A stretch of 64,000 nucleotides of DNA from Paenibacillus_AP thailandensis (GTDB lineage Bacteria > Bacillota > Bacilli > Paenibacillales > Paenibacillaceae): contig NZ_JBHUMY010000001.1 in assembly GCF_042685365.1 (NCBI RefSeq), positions 248,001-312,000 on the forward strand, in the 5' to 3' direction. The notes beneath the pieces were generated by a model, which searched no databases, had not been told where the DNA came from, and worked only from the letters and a program-made list of their open reading frames with translations. The translations under genes and the position numbers were made by a program. Of the stretch, positions 17,075 to 26,442 are shown piece by piece. Every line of letters begins with the position of its first letter. Position 1 is the first letter of the stretch.

Positions 17075-17665
17075 TTAAGCTTCAAGCACAAACAATTGCT
17101 TCGACAATTCGGCTAACCGGCCGTCGATTCCGGCTCTTTCGGCGCTGTCCTTCGTTTGGTTCCTTAAGTCCAGCAGCTCGTTGATGGCGTCCATCACCCT
17201 GCCGATTTCGCGTTCGACAACGCGGCTTCGGAACAGATTTTCAAGCTGCATGACCGTGTTCCGGTATTGGAACACCACGCGCTTGCCGGAGGCCGTGCTT
17301 TCGACGATCTGGTAAACCGAACCGTTAACGTATCGGTAAATCATCGTAAAATTGGCATAAATGCGATTAACGACTGCGTCGCCGCGGAAAGCCGAGACGG
17401 CTTTGCGCATGGCATTGGTTAATTTCGGATGAACTAGGCGGCAGGAAACCTGGCATACGTACCGGTCCTGCTGACGTTCGAACGCCAGCTTAACCTCTTC
17501 CCTCCCTGCTACGTCTTCGAGTACCATCTCCTGATTCCCGTTCTCAAACACCTTCACTTGCAGGTGAAGCTGCTGTTCTTCGAACATCCGGACGAGGTTG
17601 GCCATCTCTTCGTGCGTTAACTGCAGTTTGGCGTTTACATACTCCGTGGCTAGCCGCTGAGCCAT
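17075..17665 (-). CDS. Conserved-looking hypothetical protein, 196 aa
   Basis: I do not recognise a characterised family. The protein is soluble, without signal peptide or membrane segment. It begins MAQRLATEYVNAKLQLTHEEM, has a charged helical N-terminus, a central beta-rich part (QDRYVCQVSCRLVHPKL, FTMIYRYVNGSVYQIVESTASGKRVVFQYRN) and a helical C-terminus (about 140-196) with coiled-coil character. The ATG is preceded by GAGGAG. It is monocistronic: a -10-like TATAAT lies at 17717-17722 and a strong terminator follows. Its codon use resembles its neighbours, so it is probably a real lineage gene between ysxC and the hem region. Confidence 0.75.
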   Translation of the reverse strand: MAQRLATEYVNAKLQLTHEEMANLVRMFEEQQLHLQVKVFENGNQEMVLEDVAGREEVKLAFERQQDRYVCQVSCRLVHPKLTNAMRKAVSAFRGDAVVNRIYANFTMIYRYVNGSVYQIVESTASGKRVVFQYRNTVMQLENLFRSRVVEREIGRVMDAINELLDLRNQTKDSAERAGIDGRLAELSKQLFVLEA

Positions 17666-17716
17666 AAAAATCTCCTCAATTCTTTGAACTTACCTATTGG
17701 TTTAAAGCTTACCTCT

Positions 17717-17722
17717 ATTATA
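17717..17722 (-). promoter_or_regulatory. -10 element upstream of the 196-aa gene
   Basis: TATAAT on the minus strand, about 50 bp before the start codon. No good -35 hexamer is visible at 16-18 bp, so this is only a partial promoter call. Confidence 0.4.
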
Positions 17723-17833
17723 CTTGATCGGAGAACCGGATTCCTACGCTTCAGCTTCGATTTTTACTCAAATTCTCGAAAAAAACGGAAAATTTACGGA
17801 TGAAGTCCGCGTATTGTGCAATATCCTCGGCTT

Positions 17834-18448
17834 TTAAAGTGAAGTCTCTTGGCTTTCTCTTTCATGCGAAATTGCGTTCATAATAACATCCCAAAGCTGA
17901 TCGCGCCCCATGCCCGTCTCCGAGGAGAACAAGACGACCGGGTCCGCCGGATCGGCTTCAAGCTTCTGTTTAATCGCTTTAACGTGCTTATCCCACTTGC
18001 TGCGCGGGATTTTATCGGCTTTCGTGCATACGATGCAAGTCGGAATGCCGTAATGCTTCAGCCAGCCGTACATCAGCACGTCGTCCCCGGTCGGCTCGTG
18101 CCTCGAATCGATGACCAGCAATTGCAGCTTCAGCGGCTCGCGGGTACGCAAATACGTTTCGATCATTTGCCCGAATTGCTCGCGCTGTTTTTTGGACACT
18201 TTCGCATAACCGTATCCCGGAAAATCGACGAAGTAAACCATATCGTTAACCCGATAGTAGTTCAACTGCTGCGTTTTTCCCGGCTGAGAGCTCGTTCTGG
18301 CCAAATTTTTGCGCATGATCATTCGGTTGATCAGCGACGATTTGCCGACATTGGAACGCCCTGCCAGAGCAATCTCCGGCAAGGCGTCCTCCGGATACTG
18401 CTCCGGCTTGACGGCGCTGATTACAAAATTCGCCTGTGTTATTTTCAT
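17834..18448 (-). CDS. ysxC: Ribosome biogenesis GTP-binding protein YsxC/EngB
   Basis: An essential GTPase that assists late 50S subunit assembly. The G motifs are complete: G1 GRSNVGKSS, G3 DFPGYGYAK, G4 CTKADK and G5 FSSETG. It has 204 residues, typical. The reading frame is open far upstream into lonA, but the real start is ATG 18446-18448 (MKITQANFVISAVKPEQYPE), which overlaps the lonA stop as ATGA. It is therefore translationally coupled to lonA, as in the Bacillus lonA-ysxC pair. Confidence 0.96.
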   Translation of the reverse strand: MKITQANFVISAVKPEQYPEDALPEIALAGRSNVGKSSLINRMIMRKNLARTSSQPGKTQQLNYYRVNDMVYFVDFPGYGYAKVSKKQREQFGQMIETYLRTREPLKLQLLVIDSRHEPTGDDVLMYGWLKHYGIPTCIVCTKADKIPRSKWDKHVKAIKQKLEADPADPVVLFSSETGMGRDQLWDVIMNAISHERESQETSL

Positions 18449-20826
18449 AAAATCGGTGTTCCTGCTTTCTCTTCCGTATTTCGCAGGACGAGGGCATGCT
18501 TCAGCACTTCGTCCATATGGGAGACGGGTATAAATGTCATGTCGGACCGTACGCTGTCCGGTATTTCGTTCAAATCCCGCTCGTTGTCTTTGGGGAGCAG
18601 CACTTTCCGGATGCCCGCCCGATGGGCCGCGAGCGACTTCTCCTTCAAGCCTCCGATCGGAAGAACGCGTCCGCGCAGCGTAATTTCGCCGGTCATCGCC
18701 ACTTCCTTCGATACGTAACGACCCGACAGCGCGGATATTAGCGCCGTTGCGATCGTAATGCCGGCCGAAGGACCGTCCTTCGGAATTGCGCCTTCCGGAA
18801 TATGAATATGAATGTCGTATTTCTCGTGGAATTGCGGATCGATGCCCAGTTCCTCCGCTTTGGACCGCGTATAGCTGAAGGCCGCCTGGGCCGATTCCTT
18901 CATGACGTCGCCCAGCTTGCCCGTTAGGGTCAGCTTGCCGCTGCCCGGCATGACCGTCACCTCGATGACCAGCGTGTCGCCGCCGACTTCGGTCCATGCA
19001 AGGCCGGTAACGGCGCCCACCTGATCCTCTTGCTCGGCCAAGCTGTAGCGGAACTTCGGCGGTCCGAGCCATTCGATCAGCCGCTCATCGTCGACGTCGA
19101 CGGCTTTATGCTCCACGCCCTCGTCGGCGACGATGGTCTTGGCGGCTTTGCGGCATATCGCGGCGATCTGCTGCTCCAAGTTGCGGACCCCCGCTTCGCG
19201 CGTATACTCGCGGATGACTTTAAGCAGAGCGGATTCTTCCACGCGCAGCTGATCTTCCTCGAGGCCGTGCTCCCGCTTCTGCTTCGGAAGCAGATAACGG
19301 GTCGCGATCTGCTGTTTCTCCAGCTCCGTATACCCCGGAATATAAAGCATCTCCATCCGGTCCAGAAGCGGACGGGGGATGTTGTGCACCGCATTGGCCG
19401 TCGTGACGAACATCACCTTGGACAAATCGAACGGCGCCTCGATGTAATGGTCGCTGAACGTGTTGTTCTGCTCGGGGTCCAGCACCTCAAGCAAAGCGGA
19501 AGCCGGGTCGCCGCGGAAATCCATGGCCATCTTGTCGATTTCGTCGAGCAGAAATACCGGATTCAGCGTCCCTGCCGTCTTCATCCCTTGAATGATCCGG
19601 CCCGGCATGGCGCCGACATACGTTCGGCGGTGTCCGCGTATTTCCGCTTCGTCGCGGACGCCGCCCAAGGAGATGCGCACGAATTTGCGGCCAAGCGATT
19701 TGGCGATCGAACGGGCGAGCGACGTTTTGCCGACGCCGGGCGGCCCGACGAGGCAAAGAATCGGCCCTTTCATTTGTTTCACCAATTTCTGCACCGCCAA
19801 ATATTCGAGCACTCTCTCCTTCGGCTTCTCGAGCCCGTAATGGTCGTCGTTCAATATTTCCTCGGCTTTGCTTAAACTTAAGTCATCTTCCGTCTGCTTG
19901 TTCCAAGGAAGCGATAACAGCCAATCGATATAAGTGCGAATGACGCCGCCCTCCGCGGAAGTGGACGGCATCTTCTCCAGCCGGTCGATTTCTTTCTCGG
20001 CCTTCTCCTTCACGGCATCGGGCGCGCCGGATTCGGCAAGCTGAGCGCGCAGCTCCTCCACCTCGCCGGCTCTTCCTTCCTTCTCGCCGAGTTCCTTCTG
20101 GATCGCTTTCATCTGCTCGCGCAAATAATATTCCTTCTGCGTCTTTTCCATCTGCTTCTTGACGCGCTGGTTGATTTTGCGCTCCAGCTCCAGCACTTCG
20201 CGCTCGTTGTTCAAGAAGTCCAGAAGCTTCTCCAGCCTTTGCCGGATGTCAACCGTCTCCAATATTTCCTGCTTGTCTTTTATTTTGAGCGACAAGTGGC
20301 TCGTAATGACATCCGCGAGACGGCCGGGGTCGTCGATGTCGGCCACGGCGGCGTGCGTCTCGGGCGTGACTTTTTTGGAAAGCGAAATATAATGCTCGAA
20401 TTGTCCGAGCACCGACCGCATCAGCGCGTCGACTTCGGGATCGTCCGTCTCCGGCTCCGGCAGCTCCTTGACCATAACCTCATAGAATTCGTCATTCGAC
20501 AGATAGCTCGTAATTTCCGCCCGGACAACCCCTTCGACCAATACGCGGATCGTCCCGTTCGGAAGCTTGAGCATCTGGCGGACGCGGGCGATTGTCCCGA
20601 TGCGATAAATATCGTCCTGCGTCGGTTCTTCGATGTTTACTTCCGATTGCGAGCACAACAGAATCAGATGCTCCTCGATCATGGCTCGCTCAAGCGCTTT
20701 TATCGATTTATCCCGGCCTACGTCCAGGTGGAGCACCATGCTGGGATACACAATCAACCCTCTAAGCGGAAGCAGGGGCAGTCGTTTCCCTCTTGATTTT
20801 CCTGGTCCCACTTCAGCACCCCCCAT
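18445..20826 (-). CDS. lonA: ATP-dependent Lon protease LonA
   Basis: Degrades misfolded and regulatory proteins in the cytoplasm. The order is an N-terminal LON substrate domain (LPLLPLRGLIVYPSMVLHLDVG), AAA+ module (Walker A GPPGVGKTSLAR, sensor region) and serine protease domain with Ser in KDGPSAGIT and Lys in GGLKEKSLAA. The start could be ATG 20826 or GTG 20811 (VGPGKSRGKRLP); the GTG has a G-rich GGGGGGTG 6 bp upstream and may be the better choice. A more distal TTG frame to 20907 is unlikely. The stop overlaps the ysxC start. lonB lies upstream. Confidence 0.96.
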   Translation of the reverse strand: MGGAEVGPGKSRGKRLPLLPLRGLIVYPSMVLHLDVGRDKSIKALERAMIEEHLILLCSQSEVNIEEPTQDDIYRIGTIARVRQMLKLPNGTIRVLVEGVVRAEITSYLSNDEFYEVMVKELPEPETDDPEVDALMRSVLGQFEHYISLSKKVTPETHAAVADIDDPGRLADVITSHLSLKIKDKQEILETVDIRQRLEKLLDFLNNEREVLELERKINQRVKKQMEKTQKEYYLREQMKAIQKELGEKEGRAGEVEELRAQLAESGAPDAVKEKAEKEIDRLEKMPSTSAEGGVIRTYIDWLLSLPWNKQTEDDLSLSKAEEILNDDHYGLEKPKERVLEYLAVQKLVKQMKGPILCLVGPPGVGKTSLARSIAKSLGRKFVRISLGGVRDEAEIRGHRRTYVGAMPGRIIQGMKTAGTLNPVFLLDEIDKMAMDFRGDPASALLEVLDPEQNNTFSDHYIEAPFDLSKVMFVTTANAVHNIPRPLLDRMEMLYIPGYTELEKQQIATRYLLPKQKREHGLEEDQLRVEESALLKVIREYTREAGVRNLEQQIAAICRKAAKTIVADEGVEHKAVDVDDERLIEWLGPPKFRYSLAEQEDQVGAVTGLAWTEVGGDTLVIEVTVMPGSGKLTLTGKLGDVMKESAQAAFSYTRSKAEELGIDPQFHEKYDIHIHIPEGAIPKDGPSAGITIATALISALSGRYVSKEVAMTGEITLRGRVLPIGGLKEKSLAAHRAGIRKVLLPKDNERDLNEIPDSVRSDMTFIPVSHMDEVLKHALVLRNTEEKAGTPIL

Positions 20827-20942
20827 ATTGTTAAAAAGATAAGATTTATCAACGTTCCCGTTATAAATCGGCTTATCTTTCCCGGCGAAACGATTCGTCC
20901 CGGACAAGACGGCGAAGCCGTTTCTGCTTGCGTCTCCTTATT

Positions 20943-22649
20943 TTAGCATTCTGTGGAATCAGCCTGCAAATAAGGGACCGGCGAAGCGATAAACCTGTCC
21001 GGCGATGCCGCCGCAGGCGTTTCTTTTGCAGCCTTCGGCTCTCCGGGGAAAACAAGGTCGAACACTTCTTCCACCCGGTCGACCGGGATGACTTGAATGC
21101 CTTGCAAATCGGCGAAAATTTCCTGCCAGTTTTCGCGCGGCACGATAACGCGTGTTGCGCCGGCCTGCAAAGCCGCCTCTACTTTGGCGAGCACGCCGCC
21201 GACCGGCTTGACGTTGCCGTGGATGCCAACCTCGCCCGTCATGGCCAGCTTGTTGTCGACCGGCTCGCCTTTAACGGCCGATGCGATTGCCGTCGCCATC
21301 GCTATCCCTGCGGAAGGGCCGTCGATCGGCGTTCCGCCGGGAAAGTTAATGTGAAGATCGTAGTCGTACGGATTAAGGCCGCAGCGGCGAAGCACCGTAA
21401 GCACGTTCTCAACCGAACCCCTCGCCATGCTTTTGCGGCGCAGCGTTCTGGATCCGCCCCCAAGCTCCTCTTCGTCGACAACTCCGGTAATCGTATATTG
21501 CCCTTGGCCTTTGACCGCCGGGATGGCGCTCACTTCGATTTCCAGCAGCGTACCCATATTCGGCCCGTAAACGGCCAAGCCGTTCACAAAGCCGACTTGC
21601 GGCGCAGCCGGTACTTTCCGGTCCGGACGGGGAGGAATTTGGCTGCTGTTGACGACCCACTCCACGTCGGCCGCCGTAATGCTGTCCCGCTTCTCCGACA
21701 AAGCGATGCCGGCCGCGAGTTGAATGACGTTTACCGCTTCGCGTCCGTTCGTCGCATACCGCTTAACGACTTCGATCGCTTCCGGACAAGGGGCGAAACC
21801 GATTTTTTTCACGGCGTTTTCGGCAATGTCGGCGATTTCCTCGGCCAGCAGCGGACGGAAATACACCTCCATGCAGCGGGAGCGGATCGCCGGCGGAATT
21901 TCCTGGGGCGAACGGGTCGTCGCTCCGACGAGACGGAAGTCGGCCGGCAAGCCGTTCTGGAAAATATCATGTATGTAAGTCGGAATATTGGAATCCTCCG
22001 AATTGTAATACGCGCTCTCCAGAAACACTTTGCGGTCTTCCAACACTTTTAAAAGCTTATTCATTTGAACCGGATGCAATTCTCCGATTTCGTCGATAAA
22101 CAAAATGCCGCCGTGCGCCTTCGTCACCGCGCCCGGCTTCGGTTGCGGAATGCCCGCGACGCCCATCGCCCCCGCTCCCTGGTAAATCGGATCGTGAACG
22201 GAACCGATCAGCGGGTCGGCAATGCCGCGTTCGTCAAAGCGAGCCGTCGTCGCGTCGATCTCCGTAAATTTGGCGTCCGCCAAAAACGGGGAAGAAGGGT
22301 TCTTCTTCGCTTCCTCCAATACGACCCGGGCCGCAGCCGTCTTTCCGACCCCGGGCGGGCCGTAAATAATGACATGCTGCGGGTTCGCGCTGCATAGCGC
22401 CGCTTTAAGCGCCCGCAAGCCGTCGCGCTGCCCGACGATATCCTGCATCGTTTGCGGCCTCGTTTTTTCCGCAAGCGGTTTGGTCAGCGAGACCGAACGA
22501 AGCTTCCGCAGCTTATCCATCTCTTTGCGCGACTCCCTGTCCACCGCGGAACGGTTCGTTTTTTGGTTCCGCAACAGATTCCAGAAATAAAGCCCGATCA
22601 CTACGGCAAAAAAAACTTGAATCAACATCAATACGACACTAATGTTCAT
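20943..22649 (-). CDS. lonB: Membrane-anchored Lon-like protease LonB (forespore)
   Basis: A LonB-type protease of 568 residues with an N-terminal transmembrane helix (VVLMLIQVFFAVVIGLYFW), an AAA+ domain with Walker A IYGPPGVGKTAAAR and Walker B GGILFIDEIGEL, and a Lon-type serine protease domain with Ser in IDGPSAGIAMA and Lys in VGGVLAKVEAA. It lacks the large N-domain of LonA. In Bacillus lonB is a forespore gene read by sigma F. Here a sequence fitting the sigma-F consensus lies upstream (22724-22753). ATG 22649 has AGGAG at the usual spacing. lonA follows by about 120 bp. Confidence 0.94.
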   Translation of the reverse strand: MNISVVLMLIQVFFAVVIGLYFWNLLRNQKTNRSAVDRESRKEMDKLRKLRSVSLTKPLAEKTRPQTMQDIVGQRDGLRALKAALCSANPQHVIIYGPPGVGKTAAARVVLEEAKKNPSSPFLADAKFTEIDATTARFDERGIADPLIGSVHDPIYQGAGAMGVAGIPQPKPGAVTKAHGGILFIDEIGELHPVQMNKLLKVLEDRKVFLESAYYNSEDSNIPTYIHDIFQNGLPADFRLVGATTRSPQEIPPAIRSRCMEVYFRPLLAEEIADIAENAVKKIGFAPCPEAIEVVKRYATNGREAVNVIQLAAGIALSEKRDSITAADVEWVVNSSQIPPRPDRKVPAAPQVGFVNGLAVYGPNMGTLLEIEVSAIPAVKGQGQYTITGVVDEEELGGGSRTLRRKSMARGSVENVLTVLRRCGLNPYDYDLHINFPGGTPIDGPSAGIAMATAIASAVKGEPVDNKLAMTGEVGIHGNVKPVGGVLAKVEAALQAGATRVIVPRENWQEIFADLQGIQVIPVDRVEEVFDLVFPGEPKAAKETPAAASPDRFIASPVPYLQADSTEC

Positions 22650-22723
22650 GCACCATCGCTCCTCTCAAGGCAACTCCGAAAGCCGTCCCAATAGACGGCT
22701 AAGCTCCATACCTGTGTACTTGG

Positions 22724-22753
22724 TAGTATTGCCTTCTCGAAGAGGGAATAATC
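22724..22753 (-). promoter_or_regulatory. Sigma-F type promoter candidate of lonB
   Basis: On the minus strand GATTA (22749-22753) lies 15 bp before GGCAATACTA (22724-22733). The latter fits the sigma-F -10 form GGnrAnAnTA fully, while the -35 differs by one base from GywTA. The known sigma-F control of Bacillus lonB supports the reading. Confidence 0.6.
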
Positions 22754-22762
22754 GTCTGGAAT

Positions 22763-22853
22763 CAAAGGGGATCCCCTTTGGTCACCTTTTTTTGTGGTGC
22801 GCCTCCCCCACCCCCTCCTGAGGAGGGGGGTCCAAGGGTTTGCACCCTCTGGA
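22763..22853. repeat. Cluster of intergenic palindromes upstream of lonB
   Basis: Three structures follow each other: an 18-bp perfect palindrome CAAAGGGGATCCCCTTTG (22763-22780); CCCCCTCC-TGA-GGAGGGGG (22811-22829); and TCCAAGGGT-TTGC-ACCC with TGGA (22831-22853). No coding sense is seen. The block lies between ispG and the lonB promoter and resembles in style the array near 53,400-53,500. Confidence 0.7.
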
Positions 22854-22954
22854 CACCCCAACCGGCGTGCCTGCGCGCGGCCGTCTTCGACAATCAAGCG
22901 AGCTGGCCCCGCGTTGTCCTGTCGGACAAAGCTCTACTGGAGTCATCCGGAAAA

Positions 22955-22992
22955 CAAAAAAACGGCCGAGCCGGAGAACCGGTCAGCCGTGA
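22955..22992 (-). terminator. Terminator of ispG
   Basis: On the minus strand ACGGC-CCGG / CCGG-GCCGT form an interrupted stem (22962-22990), followed by T7. Confidence 0.82.
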
Positions 22993-23002
22993 AATAACAA
23001 AT

Positions 23003-24112
23003 TTATTTATGGGCGTGCTGCTTGCGGCCCGGTATTTCGCCGGTCGCCTCGTAGACGCGAACGATTTCGTCGATTTCTTTCTTCAGCTCGTTGAGCAGCT
23101 CGGCCTCCGGAACTTTACGAATCATTTCCCCGTAGCGGAACAGCAAGCCTTCGCCGCGCGCGCCAGCAATGCCGATGTCCGCTTCGCGCGCTTCTCCCGG
23201 ACCGTTAACGGCGCAGCCAAGCACCGATACTTTAATCGGCACCTTGATCTTCGAAATGTATTCTTCCACTTCATTAGCGATCGAGAACAGATCGATATCA
23301 AGCCGGCCGCAGGTCGGACAAGATACGAGCGTCGCGGCGTTGGAAATCAAGCCGAACGTCTTAAGCAGCTCGCGCGCCACTTTCACTTCCTCCACCGGGT
23401 CGGCGCTCAAGCTGATGCGGAGCGTGTTGCCGATGCCCATGGCGAGAAGAGCGCCGATGCCGGCCGAGCTTTTGATCGTGCCCGAATGGAGCGTTCCCGC
23501 CTCCGTAATGCCAAGGTGAAGCGGATAGCGGATTTTTTCCGCGGCCATCGAATAGGCGGCAATCGCCATCGGCACGTCGGAAGCTTTCAGCGACACGATA
23601 ATATCGTGGAAATCAAGCTCCTCGAGAATGCCGATATGGAACAACGCGCTTTCTACCATCGCTTCCGGGGTCGGATAACCGTACTTCTCCAGCAGATGGT
23701 TTTCCAGCGAACCGGCGTTGACGCCGATGCGGATCGGAATGCCCTTCTCCTTGCACGCTTTGACGACGGCTTCCACTTTCTCGCGGCGGCCGATATTGCC
23801 CGGATTGATCCGTACCTTGTCGATGCCGTTCTCGATGGCCATCAGGGCCAAACGGTAATCGAAATGGATATCCGCGACAAGCGGGATATGAATGCGTTTC
23901 TTGATTTCTTTGATGGCTTCTGCCGCTTCCTTATTGTTCACCGTAACACGGACGATTTGACAGCCAGCTTCCTCCAAACGCAAAATCTCCGCAACGGTAG
24001 CTTCCACGTTGGCGGTTTTCGTCGTGCACATGCTTTGGATGATGACCTCGTCGCTTCCGCCAATCGTCAAATTGCCGACTTTAACCGGTATTGTATCTTT
24101 ACGTGTATACAT
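23003..24112 (-). CDS. ispG: 4-hydroxy-3-methylbut-2-enyl diphosphate synthase (flavodoxin)
   Basis: A [4Fe-4S] enzyme of the MEP isoprenoid pathway that converts MEcPP to HMBPP. The cluster-binding cysteines lie in LVSCPTCGR and SVLGCAVNGPGEA, and the N-terminal TIM-barrel begins with VKVGNLTIGG and QSMCTTKTAN. The start is ATG 24110-24112 (MYTRKDTIPV), with GGGAG 9 bp upstream; the longer frame has no site. It has 369 residues. It is inserted between clpX and lonB, a position not seen in Bacillus subtilis. Confidence 0.96.
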   Translation of the reverse strand: MYTRKDTIPVKVGNLTIGGSDEVIIQSMCTTKTANVEATVAEILRLEEAGCQIVRVTVNNKEAAEAIKEIKKRIHIPLVADIHFDYRLALMAIENGIDKVRINPGNIGRREKVEAVVKACKEKGIPIRIGVNAGSLENHLLEKYGYPTPEAMVESALFHIGILEELDFHDIIVSLKASDVPMAIAAYSMAAEKIRYPLHLGITEAGTLHSGTIKSSAGIGALLAMGIGNTLRISLSADPVEEVKVARELLKTFGLISNAATLVSCPTCGRLDIDLFSIANEVEEYISKIKVPIKVSVLGCAVNGPGEAREADIGIAGARGEGLLFRYGEMIRKVPEAELLNELKKEIDEIVRVYEATGEIPGRKQHAHK

Positions 24113-24210
24113 AAAGCGATCTCTCCCATGAACGTCAAAGTCCACCCCGAATAGGCGGCTTTCGACCGCGAATCCGGGGTGGATTCGATGACGGTTAATG
24201 CGCCGTCAGC

Positions 24211-25476
<1,266 letters not shown>

Positions 25477-25500
25477 CGGGATCACCCTTTCAACTCAATC

Positions 25501-26088
25501 TTATGTTACTGGAGATGTAATGACTTTGTCGATCAGGCCGTAAGCAAGAGCCTCTTCCGCGCTCATGAAGAAGTCGCGGTCGGTATCCCGCTCGATTTTC
25601 TCGTAAGGCTGGCCTGTTCGGTCTACATAGATTTGATTCAGCTTCTGCTTCGTCTTAAGAATCCAGTCGGCATGAATCTTAATGTCGGTGGCTTGACCCC
25701 TTACCCCGCCAAGCGGCTGATGGATCATCACTTCGCTGTTCGGCAGCGCAAAACGCTTGCCGGGAGCGCCGGCCGTAAGCAAGATCGATCCCATGCTTGC
25801 CGCCATGCCGACGCAAATGGTCGAAACGTCCGGCTTGATGTATTGCATTGTATCATAGATTCCCATGCCGGCTGTAACGGAACCGCCCGGGGAGTTAATG
25901 TAAAGATGAATGTCCTTCTCCGGATCGTCGGCCGCCAGGAACAGCAGCTGAGCAATGATGGAGTTTGCGACGTCGTCGTCGATGGCACTGCCGAGGAAAA
26001 TAATGCGATCCTTCAGCAATCGCGAGTAAATATCGTAAGAACGTTCACCGCGGTTCGTTTGTTCAACTACGATCGGTACCAGATTCAT
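25501..26088 (-). CDS. clpP: ATP-dependent Clp protease proteolytic subunit
   Basis: A serine peptidase forming a tetradecameric chamber. The catalytic Ser is in CVGMAASMGS, the His in MIHQPLGG and the Asp in ERDTDRDFFMS. It has 195 residues, as usual. The first gene of a clpP-clpX operon, preceded by a good sigma-A promoter at 26134-26162. No CtsR operator is apparent in the leader. Confidence 0.97.
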   Translation of the reverse strand: MNLVPIVVEQTNRGERSYDIYSRLLKDRIIFLGSAIDDDVANSIIAQLLFLAADDPEKDIHLYINSPGGSVTAGMGIYDTMQYIKPDVSTICVGMAASMGSILLTAGAPGKRFALPNSEVMIHQPLGGVRGQATDIKIHADWILKTKQKLNQIYVDRTGQPYEKIERDTDRDFFMSAEEALAYGLIDKVITSPVT

Positions 26089-26133
26089 TTGCGACCAACC
26101 TCTTTTCGGTTTATGACTTTTGTTACTCTTCTC

Positions 26134-26162
26134 ATTGTATCATGTGCGCGACGCAATGTCAT
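26134..26162 (-). promoter_or_regulatory. Sigma-A promoter of clpP-clpX
   Basis: ATGACA (26157-26162) and TACAAT (26134-26139) on the minus strand with 17 bp spacing, about 45 bp before the clpP start. Confidence 0.82.
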
Positions 26163-26203
26163 TTTTCCCGGCTTATTACAGTATACGAAAGGAGCGGTGC
26201 GTT

Positions 26204-26290
26204 ATGTACATGGGCCGTTGGCCGGCCATCCCCGAAACCGTTAAAGCGATATGTATCCGATTGTTCCATATGTATGTAGCGTTAGCTTGA
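26204..26290 (+). CDS. Possible 28-aa small protein
   Basis: An ATG at 26204 is preceded by AAAGGAG with a 9-bp gap and opens 28 codons (MYMGRWPAIPETVKAICIRL...), ending in a TGA at 26288. The C-terminal half is hydrophobic with aromatic residues. It is on the plus strand between two minus-strand genes. No convincing plus-strand promoter is visible: the best -10 would start transcription inside the ribosome binding site. I call it possible only because of the strong site. Confidence 0.3.
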   Translation: MYMGRWPAIPETVKAICIRLFHMYVALA

Positions 26291-26368
26291 CCGCATTTCG
26301 CGGAGGTTTTTCAGCCGGCCGGAAATCTCGGGACGCTTCGCCGTCCCAGGATGAGTTCCGGTGCGGTA

Positions 26369-26401
26369 AACTAAAGGCACGTACCGTTGACGTGCCTTTA
26401 G
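26369..26401. terminator. Hairpin terminator after tig
   Basis: TAAAGGCACGT and ACGTGCCTTTA form an 11-bp perfect stem with a 9- to 11-base loop, 42 bp past the tig stop. The T-run is short on either strand, so its efficiency is uncertain. Confidence 0.7.
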
Positions 26402-26442
26402 CCTGTTAAGTTGCGTATGGAATTGTGATAAATTCCGGTCCG

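Noticed and set aside
18449..19072. Upstream extension of the ysxC frame into lonA
   Set aside because: No start signal; Arg/Gly-rich shadow sequence. The real start overlaps the lonA stop as ATGA.
26089..26135. CtsR operator in the clpP leader
   Set aside because: No tandem GGTCAAA heptads are present.
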